Shown here: positions 1-8,374 of the stretch, in pieces
Numbering within the stretch: the first letter of the stretch is position 1
How the letters are laid out: each line of letters begins with the position of its first letter
From: Streptomyces sp. NBC_01241
Lineage (GTDB): Bacteria; Actinomycetota; Actinomycetes; Streptomycetales; Streptomycetaceae
Direction: 5' to 3'
DNA length: 64,000 nucleotides
Assembly: GCF_041435435.1 (NCBI RefSeq)
Contig: NZ_CP108494.1
Coordinates: forward strand, 1,302,001 to 1,366,000
The notes under the pieces: model-generated
What the model saw: only the letters and a program-made list of their open reading frames with translations
Told to the model about the DNA's origin: nothing
Database searches by the model: none
Program-made: the position numbers and the translations under genes

Positions 1-2
1 CC

Positions 3-572
3 ACGTCCGTGGGCAAGGCCGCGGGCCAGGACCGGCTGCGCGGCACCCACCCGGTCACGATGTGGCTCCCCGGAGCCGAGGGCGGGAAGGGGCTGCGCAT
101 CGGGCCGCTGATCTGTTTCGAGTCCGCGTTCCCCGATATGAGCCGGCGGCTGACCCGGGACGGCGCGCACATCCTGGTCGACCAGTCCTCGACCGCGACG
201 TTCCAGCACAGTTGGGCTCCCGAACAGCACGCCTCGCTCGGGGCACTGCGGGCCGCCGAGAACGGCCGCCCGATGGTGCATGCCACGCTCACCGGCGTCA
301 GCGCGGTGTACGGCCCGCAGGGCGCGCGGATCGGTGCCCCGCTCGGTACGGATACGAGTGGGGCCGCGGTGTTCGACGTACCGCTGGCGTCCGGTACCAC
401 CCTCTATGTGCGGCTGGGTGACTGGCCGGTGCACGGGGCGTGGGCGGTGCTGGCCGTGTTCTTCGCGTACGAGGGGGTGCGGATGCTCAGGAGGCGCGAC
501 GGGAGCGGGCCGGGCGGTGCGCGGGATGCGGAGGCTCCCGTGGTCGGCTCACGCGGCGGGCCCGCGGTGTGA
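3..572 (+). CDS. lnt: Apolipoprotein N-acyltransferase, C-terminal part (cut by window start)
   Basis: Only the last 190 or so codons are present; the open frame runs in from the window edge, so the start is not visible. The segment is the C-terminal half of a carbon-nitrogen hydrolase domain: LICFESAFPD carries the catalytic cysteine expected of the nitrilase fold, and RAAENGRPMVHAT is typical of the Lnt family. It ends in one hydrophobic helix (WPVHGAWAVLAVFFAYEG) and a short basic tail, matching the last membrane segment of Lnt. Lnt adds the third acyl chain to lipoproteins on the outer face of the membrane. Lnt-type proteins are known in Streptomyces. The catalytic Glu and Lys lie upstream of the window and cannot be checked. 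Confidence 0.85.
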   Translation, partial: TSVGKAAGQDRLRGTHPVTMWLPGAEGGKGLRIGPLICFESAFPDMSRRLTRDGAHILVDQSSTATFQHSWAPEQHASLGALRAAENGRPMVHATLTGVSAVYGPQGARIGAPLGTDTSGAAVFDVPLASGTTLYVRLGDWPVHGAWAVLAVFFAYEGVRMLRRRDGSGPGGARDAEAPVVGSRGGPAV

Positions 573-757
573 GCCCGGGTGGGGAGGGGCCGGCCGCCGG
601 ACTGTCCCGGGCCGTTCACGGAGACGATGTGCCCCTGGGCGTCGACGGTGAGCGAGACCCGCTCGGCCTTGTTGATCACGGCCGGCACCAGCCACACCGC
701 GCCCGAGGGCGCGGTAAGTCCTGGCCGGGCCCGGACTTCAGCGCCTTCCCGACCCTT

Positions 758-1657
758 CTAGGCGCAGTCCAGGTCGCGCAGGACGCGCTCGCACAACTCG
801 TGCGTCTGCAGGGCATCCCTGGCGTGCAGCACCTTTCCGGCCCGTACGGCGTCCAGGAACGACAGCACGCTCTGCTCGATGCCGCGCTGACGGGCCACCG
901 GGACCCAGTCGCCGCGTCGGCGTACGCTCGGCTGGCCCTTGTGATCGATCACCTCGGCGAGGTTCACGATCTCGCGCTTGGAGTCCTGGCCGGAGACCTC
1001 CAGCCGTTCCTCGGTCGAGCCGCTGAGCCGGTTCATCAGGCCGATCGCGGTGAATCCGTCGCCGGACAGCTGCAGCACCACGTGGTGCATCAGACCGTCA
1101 CGGATCCTTGCCTGAACGACGGTGTGCTCAATCGGCCCCGGGGCGAGGAAGCGCAGGGTGTCGACGACATGGATGAAATCGTCGAGCACCAGGGTGCGTG
1201 GTTCCTCGGGCAGGCCGACCCGGTTCTTCTGCATGAGGATCAGCTCGCGCGGGAGCTCGGCGCACTGCGCGTATCCGGGCGCGAGCCTGCGGTTGAATCC
1301 GACGACGAGGCTCGCCCCGCGCTCCTCGGCCAGGCTCACCAGCCGCGCGGAATCGGCCAGTTCATAGGCCAGCGGCTTGTCGACGTAGGTGGCGACGCCC
1401 GCGTCCAGCAGCCGTCCCACGATCTCCGGATGTACGGCGGTGGGCGCGTGGACGAACGCGGCGTCCAGGCCCTCGGCGAGCAGCGATCCGAGGTCGGTGT
1501 GGCGCTGCCCGGACGGGATGCGGTGGGCCTCGGCGACCGCCGTCAGGGTGGCCGGCGTGCGGGTCTGCAGGTGCAGTTCGACCCCGGGCAGTGTGGTCAG
1601 GACCGGCAGATACGCCTTCTGCGCGATGTCGCCGAGCCCGATGCAGCCGACCTTCAC
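758..1657 (-). CDS. Gfo/Idh/MocA family NAD(P)-dependent oxidoreductase
   Basis: 299 aa. The N-terminus VGCIGLGDIAQKAYLPVL is a Rossmann dinucleotide fold (GxGxxA variant). YVDKPLAYELADS near residue 95 is the EKP-type motif of the family with Asp for Glu, followed by LVVGFNRRLAPGY. These enzymes oxidise or reduce sugars and cyclitols, but the substrate cannot be read here. At 299 aa it is at the short end for the family, whose members usually have a larger C-terminal sheet domain. It lies downstream of and on the same strand as the flavin monooxygenase gene, 83 bp away, and could share its transcript. On the other side, 573-757 is a short gap that faces the end of lnt. ATG start at 1657 with GAGAGGGAGACC just upstream. 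Confidence 0.85.
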   Translation of the reverse strand: MKVGCIGLGDIAQKAYLPVLTTLPGVELHLQTRTPATLTAVAEAHRIPSGQRHTDLGSLLAEGLDAAFVHAPTAVHPEIVGRLLDAGVATYVDKPLAYELADSARLVSLAEERGASLVVGFNRRLAPGYAQCAELPRELILMQKNRVGLPEEPRTLVLDDFIHVVDTLRFLAPGPIEHTVVQARIRDGLMHHVVLQLSGDGFTAIGLMNRLSGSTEERLEVSGQDSKREIVNLAEVIDHKGQPSVRRRGDWVPVARQRGIEQSVLSFLDAVRAGKVLHARDALQTHELCERVLRDLDCA

Positions 1658-1740
1658 GGGGGTCTCCCTCTCACTGTTCGGCGCCGGTCGGAGCGGCGTT
1701 CACCGGGCGAGGGTGCCCGTCGGGCTGTTCGAGCCGGTGT

Positions 1741-2952
1741 CTACCGCGGTGGCCGGTGCGCGTCCTTCGTCCGGGCAGCATACGTGTCCCCCGGCGGCTG
1801 CCAGTCCGCGATGCCGTCGAAGGTGCGCAGGACGAGAGTGGGCCCGATCCGCGAGACGCCGGTGATCAGGGCGTCGCGCAGCAATACGGCCGGGGCACCC
1901 GTCCATCGCATCAGCCGGGCGGCCTTCGCCGCCTTGCGGACGATGGCCGTCGTGCGGGGCAGCCGGTCGGCGGTGTACGCGGCCAGGCCCGCGCCGAGGT
2001 CCCGGTCCGGCGTCACGTGGTGGGCGAGCACGATGGCGTCCTCGATCGCCTGGTTGCCGCCCTGTCCGAGGCTGGGGGCCATGGCATGCGCGGAGTCGCC
2101 GACGAGGGCGGTGCGGCCCCGGTGGAAGGAGGGCAGGGGGGTGATCAGGTGGTGCACGTCGTTCCGGAGCACCTGGCCGGGCTCGGCGGCGGCGATGACG
2201 GAGGGGATCGGGTCGTGCCAGTTGCCGAACCGGCGCATCAGCTCCGCCTTCTCGTCGTCGGCGGCCTGGGTTCCGGCAGGGGCGACGGCGGCCGCGTAGA
2301 CGTAGATCCGGCCGTCCTTGAGCGGCTGGGTGCCCCAGAGAGCGCCACGTCCCCAGGTCTCGTGCGGTGCGAAGGGCCGCCCGGACGCGGGAACGACGAG
2401 ACGCCAGGTGGTGAATCCGGCGTACGAGGGGCCGGGGTGGGCCGGGAAGAGGGCGCCGCGTACACCGGACCTGATGCCGTCGGCCCCGATCACGAGGTCG
2501 GCTTCGAAGGTCCCGGACACTGTCCGCACCACGGCACGCGCACCGCCCACGACGCCCGAGTCCAGCAGTTCCGCGACGGCACCGGTGTGGACGGTGGAGT
2601 CGGGGAGCCGGGCGACGAGGCGGTCGACGAGGGTGGCCCGGTGCAGCAGGACGATCGTGCCGCCGAACCGTTCGGTCGCGGCGGCGCTGTTCGTACGGGA
2701 GAGCCAGCGGCCGCCCGGGGTGCGCATGCCGCCCGCGCCCTGCCAGGCGGCGAGGGACCGGATCTCGTCGCCGAGGCCGATGACGTCCAGGGCGCGCTGG
2801 GAGTTGGGAGCGAGGGCGATAGCGGCGCCGACGGGTTCCAGGGAGGCGGCGCGCTCCAGAACGGTGACCCGCCAACCGCTCCTGCACAGGGCCACCGCCG
2901 TGGTGAGGCCTCCGATTCCGCTGCCGATGACGACGGCGTGGGGATGGTCCAT
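1741..2952 (-). CDS. FAD-dependent aromatic-hydroxylase-type monooxygenase
   Basis: 403 aa, usual length for group A flavin monooxygenases. VIGSGIGGLTTAVAL at residues 8-22 is the FAD-binding GxGxxG fingerprint followed by an acidic LER. ADLVIGADGIRSGVR is the second (DG) motif near residue 150, and LVGDSAHAMAPSLGQGGNQA near residue 285 is the GD/flavin-ribityl motif. Such enzymes hydroxylate aromatic rings using NAD(P)H and oxygen; the substrate is unknown. The gene diverges from a TetR regulator (84 bp between starts), and two identical-arm palindromes lie in that gap, so repression by the TetR product and induction by a ligand is the likely control. ATG at 2952, with GAGGAACG as its ribosome site. 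Confidence 0.9.
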   Translation of the reverse strand: MDHPHAVVIGSGIGGLTTAVALCRSGWRVTVLERAASLEPVGAAIALAPNSQRALDVIGLGDEIRSLAAWQGAGGMRTPGGRWLSRTNSAAATERFGGTIVLLHRATLVDRLVARLPDSTVHTGAVAELLDSGVVGGARAVVRTVSGTFEADLVIGADGIRSGVRGALFPAHPGPSYAGFTTWRLVVPASGRPFAPHETWGRGALWGTQPLKDGRIYVYAAAVAPAGTQAADDEKAELMRRFGNWHDPIPSVIAAAEPGQVLRNDVHHLITPLPSFHRGRTALVGDSAHAMAPSLGQGGNQAIEDAIVLAHHVTPDRDLGAGLAAYTADRLPRTTAIVRKAAKAARLMRWTGAPAVLLRDALITGVSRIGPTLVLRTFDGIADWQPPGDTYAARTKDAHRPPR

Positions 2953-2974
2953 CGTTCCTCCTCGAACCCTCGAA

Positions 2975-3016
2975 ACTACACCTGTAGTGACACGCTCACC
3001 GTACTACAGATGTAGT
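2975..3016. promoter_or_regulatory. Paired palindromic operators between monooxygenase and TetR genes
   Basis: ACTACACCTGTAGT (2975-2988) and ACTACAGATGTAGT (3003-3016) share perfect 6-bp arms ACTACA/TGTAGT around a 2-bp centre. Their centres are 28 bp apart, close to an integral number of helical turns. They fill the 84-bp divergent gap, the usual place for a TetR autoregulatory operator. Binding by the adjacent TetR protein is inferred. Confidence 0.75.
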
Positions 3017-3036
3017 GCCGCGGGTAGATTGGCCCC

Positions 3037-3654
3037 ATGGCCACACGCACCACCGGCACCTCCCGGGCCGATCTCATGACCGATGCCGCCCTCGCGCTCC
3101 TCGCCGAACGCGGGATGCGCGGGCTGACCCACCGCGCGGTGGACGAGCGCGCCGGACTCCCCCAGGGGTCGACGTCCAACTACGCGCGCACCCGGCAGTC
3201 CCTGCTGGAGGCGACGGTGCGACGGCTGGCGGAGCGCGAGGCACGGGTGCTCGCCCCGGGTGAACTTCCGGTTCCGGACGCCGCACAGCCACCTGGCCCG
3301 GAGGCGCTGGTCGCGGGTCTCGCGCTGGCGCTGCACCGGTACCTCACCGGCCATCCCGACCTGCTCGTCTGCCGCTACGAGCTCGCCCTGGAGGCCACCC
3401 GGCGCCCCGAGCTGCGGGAGTTCTTCGACGCGACGGGCCGGCAGTTCCGCGAGCCGCTGATGGCGCTGATGACGGCGGCCGGATCGGCCGAACCCGAGCG
3501 GCACACCCTGTCCCTGGTGGCCTGGTGCGAGGGGCTGATGTTCTCGTGCGCCGCGGGGTCGTACCACCGCTCCGTACCGACGGAGGAGGAACTGCGTACC
3601 GGCTTCGCCGAACTGCTGCGCGGGATGCTGGGATCCGCGTGGCCGTTGCGCTGA
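3037..3654 (+). CDS. TetR family transcriptional regulator
   Basis: 205 aa, typical TetR size. The N-terminal helix-turn-helix is clear: DAALALLAERGMRGLTHRAV followed by DERAGLPQGSTSNY, as in regulators of the TetR superfamily that begin with a short basic lead. The C-terminal 140 residues form the ligand-binding and dimer domain, with no family-specific signature that names the ligand. It is transcribed away from the flavin monooxygenase gene, and twin palindromes lie just upstream of its ATG. The simplest reading is a local repressor of the monooxygenase (and perhaps the downstream oxidoreductase) and of itself. Confidence 0.9.
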   Translation: MATRTTGTSRADLMTDAALALLAERGMRGLTHRAVDERAGLPQGSTSNYARTRQSLLEATVRRLAEREARVLAPGELPVPDAAQPPGPEALVAGLALALHRYLTGHPDLLVCRYELALEATRRPELREFFDATGRQFREPLMALMTAAGSAEPERHTLSLVAWCEGLMFSCAAGSYHRSVPTEEELRTGFAELLRGMLGSAWPLR

Positions 3655-3729
3655 CCGGCGTCACTCGTGCGGGCCAATCACGGCTTCCCGGCTCACCTGA
3701 TACCGGTTCCGTACCGCAGAGTTGATCAG

Positions 3730-4179
3730 GTGCAACGAACCAGAATCACCGTGAAGCTCCTGGTCGGCCTGGCGGTCACGACGCTGTCCGGCTGTGTGTC
3801 CGTGACCCCGCAGCCGGATGTGCCGCCCCGGCCCCGGAACGGCAGCCCCGCCCAGGACCTGGCGCCACAGATCGCGCGTCCACCGGTCCACGACAGCCTG
3901 GAAGCCGTTCCGGTCCCCGCGCCGTCCGCCGCCGCGCCCACGCCGGCGGGCGCACCCCCGGCCACCGGCCGCGCCGCGGCCCGCGCGCCACGGCAACGGA
4001 ACCACCCCGGGACGGCCCGGCCCCGGCCGCGTCACGCCCCGCCCGCCGTGACCGCCCCCGTCCCGGCCCTGCCGGCCACCGTCACCGGAGCGGACGTCTG
4101 CACGCTGGGACGGGGGTACGGGCACTGGCCGGCGGGCAGCCCGCAGTCCCGGATCTGCGAGAACGCCTACGGCCGCTGA
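3730..4179 (+). CDS. Small proline-rich lipoprotein of unknown function
   Basis: About 149 aa from a GTG at 3730; a GTG at 3751 is also possible, and the open frame extends back to 3667. The N-terminus has basic residues, a hydrophobic stretch (LLVGLAVTTLSGC) and a lipobox LSGC, so lipidation at that Cys is expected. The middle is a disordered linker rich in Pro, Ala and Arg. The last 40 residues form a compact tail, VCTLGRGYGHWPAGSPQSRI then CENAYGR, with two cysteines that could pair. This tail resembles small conserved tails of Streptomyces surface proteins, but I cannot name a family. The stop codon lies inside the first copy of an imperfect tandem repeat. Confidence 0.6.
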   Translation: MQRTRITVKLLVGLAVTTLSGCVSVTPQPDVPPRPRNGSPAQDLAPQIARPPVHDSLEAVPVPAPSAAAPTPAGAPPATGRAAARAPRQRNHPGTARPRPRHAPPAVTAPVPALPATVTGADVCTLGRGYGHWPAGSPQSRICENAYGR

Positions 4180-4270
4180 GCCCGGTACGACGGAGACGAG
4201 CGGTCGTCCGGCACCGGCAGAGCAATCGCTGAGCCCGGCACGACGGACACAAACCGACGTCCGATACCGG
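4174..4270. repeat. Imperfect 44-bp direct repeat
   Basis: Two 44-bp copies (4174-4217 and 4227-4270), each opening with CGCTGAGCCCGG and closing with ACCGG, match at about 36 of 44 positions. The first copy contains the stop codon of the upstream lipoprotein. The duplication is confined to the gap before the terminator and looks like a local tandem duplication that has since drifted. Confidence 0.6.
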
Positions 4271-4296
4271 AACCCCACTCTCCCGGTTCCGGGCGA

Positions 4297-4337
4297 GTGA
4301 GCGGTGGCCCGGCCGCCCCGGCCGGGCCACCGCTCAC
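4297..4337. terminator. Strong bidirectional hairpin terminator
   Basis: A perfect 17-bp stem (GTGAGCGGTGGCCCGGC and its complement) with a 7-base loop lies between two convergent genes. It overlaps the stop codon of the minus-strand gene. There is no U-tract, as is usual for Streptomyces. Confidence 0.75.
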
Positions 4338-4843
4338 ATCTCCCGCAGCCTCAGCTCCAGCCGCACGATCGCCTCCCGGACCCCTCCCCCGTATCCGTCG
4401 TCCGATCCGTCCGCCGCGAGCACGTCGGAGGCGGCGTGCGCCCGGTCCAGGTGGATCCGGGCCGCCTCGGGGCGCTGGAGCTTCACATAGTCCGCCGCGA
4501 GATTGAGATGGAGCGAGGGATAGAACGCCCGCACCGCGAGCGAGTCGGAGTGCTGCGCCGCCCGCTCGTCGGTCAGGCGGTAGGCCGCGGTCAACGCCCG
4601 TAGGTCCCACGCAAGTTCATCACCGGGGTCGTCCTGGGTGTCGGCCATGTAGTGGGCGAGGGTGCACCGGTGCAGGGCGTCACCGTCCTCGCCGATCTCC
4701 GACCAGAGGTCGCCGAAACGATTGCGGGCCTCCTCCCGGTCACCGCCGTGCAGGAGCATGACGGCCTGGCCGATCCTGGTCATGACGGCGTCCTTGGACG
4801 CCTCCCGCTGCTCCGTCACTGCGGCCTCCCTGTCCCTGTCCAC
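4334..4843 (-). CDS. TPR-like conserved hypothetical protein
   Basis: 169 aa, fully helical in character. Paired amphipathic helices such as MLLHGGDREEARNRFGDLWS, SLHLNLAADYVKLQRPEAAR and IHLDRAHAASDVLA resemble tetratricopeptide units. There is no catalytic motif and no signal peptide, so a cytoplasmic scaffold or adaptor is the most that can be said. It converges on the lipoprotein gene over a strong terminator. A shorter start at an internal ATG (MTRIGQAVML) is possible. Confidence 0.65.
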   Translation of the reverse strand: MDRDREAAVTEQREASKDAVMTRIGQAVMLLHGGDREEARNRFGDLWSEIGEDGDALHRCTLAHYMADTQDDPGDELAWDLRALTAAYRLTDERAAQHSDSLAVRAFYPSLHLNLAADYVKLQRPEAARIHLDRAHAASDVLAADGSDDGYGGGVREAIVRLELRLREM

Positions 4844-4968
4844 CCGTTCCCGACCGACCGTTCCCGATCGACGCTAGCCGCAGCCGCGGCCAATCCCGCT
4901 GAGGCTCGGGCGGGCGTCCGGGCCTGTCCACCGGGCGCCCGCCACCGGCCCCGGCCCGGACCGCGGCG

Positions 4969-5652
4969 TCAGCCCAGGTCGGGAATGCGCCAGTCGATGG
5001 CCTCGTGCCCCTGCGCCGCCACCGCCTCGTTGATCTGCGTGAACGGACGGGAGCCGAAGAACTTCTTGGCGGAGAGCGGTGAAGGGTGCGCGCCCTTCAC
5101 CACCGCGTGGCGCTCCTCGTCGATCAGCGGGAGCTTCTTCTGGGCGTAGTTGCCCCAGAGCACGAAGACGGCCGGATCGGGCCGCGAGGCGACCGCGCGG
5201 ATCACCGCGTCGGTGAACTTCTCCCAGCCCTTGCCCTTGTGCGAGTTGGCCTCGCCCGCGCGCACCGTCAGCACGGCGTTGAGCAGCAGGACGCCCTGCT
5301 GGGCCCAGGGCATCAGATACCCGTTGTTCGGGACGGGCAGACCGAGCTCGTCGTTCATCTCCTTGTAGATGTTCCGCAGGGAGGGCGGCGTCTTCACACC
5401 CGGCCGCACGGAGAAGCACAGGCCGTGCCCCTGCCCCTCTCCGTGGTACGGGTCCTGGCCGAGGACGAGGACCTTCACCTTGTCGTAGGGCGTGGCCTCC
5501 AGCGCGGCGAACACCTGGTCGCGCGGCGGATAGACCGGCCCCTTGGCCCGCTCCTCCTCGACGAACTCGGTGAGCTCCTTGAAGTAGGGCTTCTGCAGCT
5601 CTTCGCCGAGGACGCCGCGCCAGGACTCGGGCAGCAGGTCGGTGTCGGTCAC
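4969..5652 (-). CDS. ung: Uracil-DNA glycosylase, family 1
   Basis: 227 aa from a GTG at 5652 with a good GGAGG site 9 bp upstream; the open frame extends to 5739, but that part has no family similarity. Motif A, VLVLGQDPYHGEGQGHGL, holds the water-activating Asp of family 1 UDG. LLNAVLTVRAGEANSHKGKGW is the uracil-recognition region, and HPSPLSAKKFFGSRPF contains the catalytic His and the minor-groove Leu loop. The enzyme removes uracil from DNA at the start of base excision repair. Length and motifs are all normal. Confidence 0.97.
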   Translation of the reverse strand: MTDTDLLPESWRGVLGEELQKPYFKELTEFVEEERAKGPVYPPRDQVFAALEATPYDKVKVLVLGQDPYHGEGQGHGLCFSVRPGVKTPPSLRNIYKEMNDELGLPVPNNGYLMPWAQQGVLLLNAVLTVRAGEANSHKGKGWEKFTDAVIRAVASRPDPAVFVLWGNYAQKKLPLIDEERHAVVKGAHPSPLSAKKFFGSRPFTQINEAVAAQGHEAIDWRIPDLG

Positions 5653-5899
5653 GTCAACAACCTCCGGTAGGTAAGACCGACCGGCAATTGGGGGGCGGCA
5701 CCGCGGGGCTGGGCGCGCACACCTGCGGCGTGTCGTCAATCACCATGGCTCCGCCATGCCTCATTCCTCCGCCTTGCAGTTGCACGCACCCAGCCCAGCT
5801 CCTTCCCCCACCCCCCGATTGCCGGTCGGTCCAATACGTTCTTCACCCGAGAACCTACCGGGGGCCACTGACAACGGACCTCGCGAGTTCTGCCGGGGC

Positions 5900-7480
5900 C
5901 TACCAGCTGGCCTTGCGGTACAGCTCCCACATCTGCATGACCGTCTGCGGGTCCAGGGCGCGCTCGCCGCCGCCGATGTCGTCGCCCGAAGCGACGTACA
6001 GCTTGCCCTGCCACAGCGGCAGCAGCCGCACGTCGTCGACCAGGATCTGCTGGGCCCGTTCGACCTGCTTGCTGACCGCTCCCCGGTCACTCTCCTTGCG
6101 GGTCTGCGGCAGCAGCTGCTCGGTGATCTCACGCTTCAGGTAGGGCGTCCCGGTGATGCTGTCCTCGCCCACGAAGGGGGCGATGAAGTTGTCCGGGTCC
6201 GGGAAGTCCGGGAACCAGCCGCGGCCGAAGACGGGGTACCGGCCCTTGGTGAAGCCCTCCTGAAACTCCTTCCAGGGCTTGCTCTTCAGCGTGACCCGGA
6301 ACAGTCCGGACTCTTCCAGCTGACGCTTCAGCTCGTCGAACTCGGGGGCCGTGGACGAGCCGTACCGGTCGGTCGTGAACCAGAACGTCATCGCGACGGG
6401 TTTGGTGATGCCCGCCTTGACGAGGATCTGCTTCGCCTTGGCCTTGTCGGGGTCGCCGTAGACGTCGAAGAAGCTGGTGGTGTGTCCGGCGATGCCCTTG
6501 GGGACCATGGAATACAGCGGCTCGGCCGTGCCCTGGTAGACCTTGGCGACCAGGGCGTCACGGTCGACGAGCTGGGCGATGGCCCGCCGCACGGCCACGT
6601 TCCCGGCTGCCGGGTCCTCGGGGTTGAAGACCAGGAACCGGATGTCCGCGCCAACGGTCTCCACAATCTGCAGATCGCTGTTCTTGTCCTTGTTGTCTTC
6701 CAGATTGACGACCTCCTCGGCGGTGAGGCCGCGATAGATCGCGTCAATCTCGTTCTTCTTCAACGCACTGACCACCGGGGCGGATTCCTTGAAGTACCGG
6801 ATGGTCACAGCGTCGTTCTTGCGGTTGGCGAACCCCTTGTAGTCCGGATTCTTCACCAGTTCGGCCCGGTTCCCCGGCTTGTAGGCACGCAGGAGGTAGG
6901 GGCCGGATCCGGTGACCTTCCCGTCGTTGCGGATCTTGTGCTCCGCATAGTCGCTGGGCGCCACCAGCGACATCGCGGGCGTGGCGAGAATGAAGGGGAA
7001 CGTGGCGTCCGGCTTGTTGAGATGGAAGACGACCAAGTCGTCGCCCTTGGTCTCGATCCGGTCCAGCGAGCCGAGCATGCCGGCGGGGCCGCCCTTGACC
7101 TTGATGGCCGAGATCCGGTCGATGGAGTACTTCACGGCCTCGGCGTCGAGATTGTCGCCGTTGGAGAACTTCAGGCCCTTGCGGAGTTTGCACCGATAGG
7201 CCGTGCTGGTCGTGTCGGTGAACTTGCACCATTCCGCGGCATCGGGCTCGGGGCTGGTGCTGCCGGTGGGAAAACTCACCAGGGTCTGGAAGACATTCCG
7301 CATCAATTCCCAGGAGTTGTCCCACGCCGCCGCCGGATCGAGGGTGGAGGGCTCACTGGTCGTCCCGACGACTATCTTCTGCTCCACATTCGAGCCGCTG
7401 TCGGAAAGGAGTCCGCAGCCGGCCAGCATGGAAAGGGAAGCAAGGACTGCAGCGGCCTGCAAACTGGCCCGGTAGAACAC
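5900..7480 (-). CDS. ABC transporter substrate-binding lipoprotein, family 5 (peptide/oligosaccharide type)
   Basis: 526 aa. Residues 1-22 form a lipoprotein signal ending in the lipobox LAGC. The mature part begins with the family 5 pattern KIVVGTTSEPSTLDPAAAWD, followed by LRKGLKFSNGDNLDAEAVKY, both hallmarks of DppA/OppA-like binding proteins. No permease or ATPase genes are adjacent, so it is an orphan that must work with a transporter elsewhere or act as a sensor. The upstream side (7481-7598) holds a hairpin that ends the SDR operon. The downstream gap 5653-5899 shows no gene. Confidence 0.92.
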   Translation of the reverse strand: MFYRASLQAAAVLASLSMLAGCGLLSDSGSNVEQKIVVGTTSEPSTLDPAAAWDNSWELMRNVFQTLVSFPTGSTSPEPDAAEWCKFTDTTSTAYRCKLRKGLKFSNGDNLDAEAVKYSIDRISAIKVKGGPAGMLGSLDRIETKGDDLVVFHLNKPDATFPFILATPAMSLVAPSDYAEHKIRNDGKVTGSGPYLLRAYKPGNRAELVKNPDYKGFANRKNDAVTIRYFKESAPVVSALKKNEIDAIYRGLTAEEVVNLEDNKDKNSDLQIVETVGADIRFLVFNPEDPAAGNVAVRRAIAQLVDRDALVAKVYQGTAEPLYSMVPKGIAGHTTSFFDVYGDPDKAKAKQILVKAGITKPVAMTFWFTTDRYGSSTAPEFDELKRQLEESGLFRVTLKSKPWKEFQEGFTKGRYPVFGRGWFPDFPDPDNFIAPFVGEDSITGTPYLKREITEQLLPQTRKESDRGAVSKQVERAQQILVDDVRLLPLWQGKLYVASGDDIGGGERALDPQTVMQMWELYRKASW

Positions 7481-7524
7481 GTGAACGCTCCTCGATCAGC
7501 CATGGGTCGGCAGACCATACCGCA

Positions 7525-7562
7525 GTGCCCCGTCGGGTCAATCCGCGGGCCCGACAGGGCAC
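7525..7562. terminator. Hairpin terminator after the SDR operon
   Basis: GTGCCCCGTCGGG (7525-7537) pairs with CCCGACAGGGCAC (7550-7562), 12 of 13 pairs, around a 12-base loop. It lies between the end of the SDR gene and the start of the next minus-strand gene. Confidence 0.6.
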
Positions 7563-7598
7563 TTGAGTCAATAAGGACCAAACCCGCTCAGGCTGTGC

Positions 7599-8363
7599 TC
7601 AGCCCACGCCCGCATTGAGGAATATTCCGCCGTCGACCACCAGGGTCTGTCCCGTGATCCAGTCGCTCTGGCTCGACGTGAGGAACGCGGCGGCACCGCC
7701 GATGTCCTCGGGGACCCCCAGCCGGCCCAGCGGATAGGCCGCGGCGGCCTCGGCCTCCCGACCCTCGTACAGTGCCCGGGCGAACTTCGTCCTCACCACC
7801 GCGGGGGCGATCGCGTTGACCCGGACGACCGGTGCGAACTCGTGCGCCAGCTGGAGGGTCAGGTTCACCATGGCGGCCTTGCTCATGCCGTACGCGCCGA
7901 CGAACGGCGAGGCGGACATTCCGGCGACCGAGGCGATGTTGACGATCGCCCCGCCGTTCTCCTTCTGCCAGGTCTTCCAGGTCTGCTGGGCGAAGCCGAG
8001 CGCCGAGATCACATTCGTCTCGAAGACCTTGCGGGCGACGTTGAGGTCGAGGTCCGCCATCGGGCCGAAGACCGGATTCGTACCGGCGTTGTTGACCAGG
8101 AAGTCGACCCGCCCGAACGCCTCCATGGTGCGCTCGACCGCCGCCGCCCGGTGTGCCTCGTCGTGCGCCTTGCCCACCACACCGATCGCCCGGTCGGAGC
8201 CGAGCCGCTCGACGGCCGCCTTGAGGGCGTCCTCGCCACGCCCGGTGATGCACACCCGGTCGCCGCGGGCCACGAGCGCCTCGGCGATGCCGTAGCCGAT
8301 GCCCCGGCTCGCGCCCGTGATCAGCGCGACCTTCCCGCTGTCCTGCACATTCATGATGTCCAT
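7599..8363 (-). CDS. SDR family oxidoreductase (classical, FabG-like)
   Basis: 254 aa. VALITGASRGIGYGIAEAL is the TGxxxGxG cofactor motif, VDFLVNNAGTNP the NNAG motif, and the catalytic set is Ser (VNIASVAG), Tyr and Lys (YGMSKAA). The C-terminal SQSDWITGQTLVVDGG is the usual dimer tail. An Arg after the Gly-rich motif favours NADPH. It follows another SDR gene by 11 bp and is probably cotranscribed with it. The pair resembles fatty-acyl or polyketide ketoreductases, or beta-oxidation-type dehydrogenases, but the substrate is not defined. A second ATG (8354) is an alternative start better spaced from GAAGGG. Confidence 0.9.
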   Translation of the reverse strand: MDIMNVQDSGKVALITGASRGIGYGIAEALVARGDRVCITGRGEDALKAAVERLGSDRAIGVVGKAHDEAHRAAAVERTMEAFGRVDFLVNNAGTNPVFGPMADLDLNVARKVFETNVISALGFAQQTWKTWQKENGGAIVNIASVAGMSASPFVGAYGMSKAAMVNLTLQLAHEFAPVVRVNAIAPAVVRTKFARALYEGREAEAAAAYPLGRLGVPEDIGGAAAFLTSSQSDWITGQTLVVDGGIFLNAGVG

Positions 8364-8374
8364 AACCCTTCGGG

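Noticed and set aside
404..697. Minus-strand frame containing WLVPAVINKAERVSLTVDAQ opposite the end of lnt
   Set aside because: The first 40 residues look protein-like, but the frame then runs antisense through lnt as Pro/Arg-rich sequence, and there is no start signal. It may be a remnant; not enough to call.
440..2299. Long plus-strand frame opposite two minus-strand genes
   Set aside because: Antisense shadow of the oxidoreductase and monooxygenase genes caused by GC bias; no family match.
5756..7618. 620-aa plus-strand frame opposite the solute-binding protein
   Set aside because: Antisense shadow; the minus strand has a lipoprotein signal and family 5 motifs.
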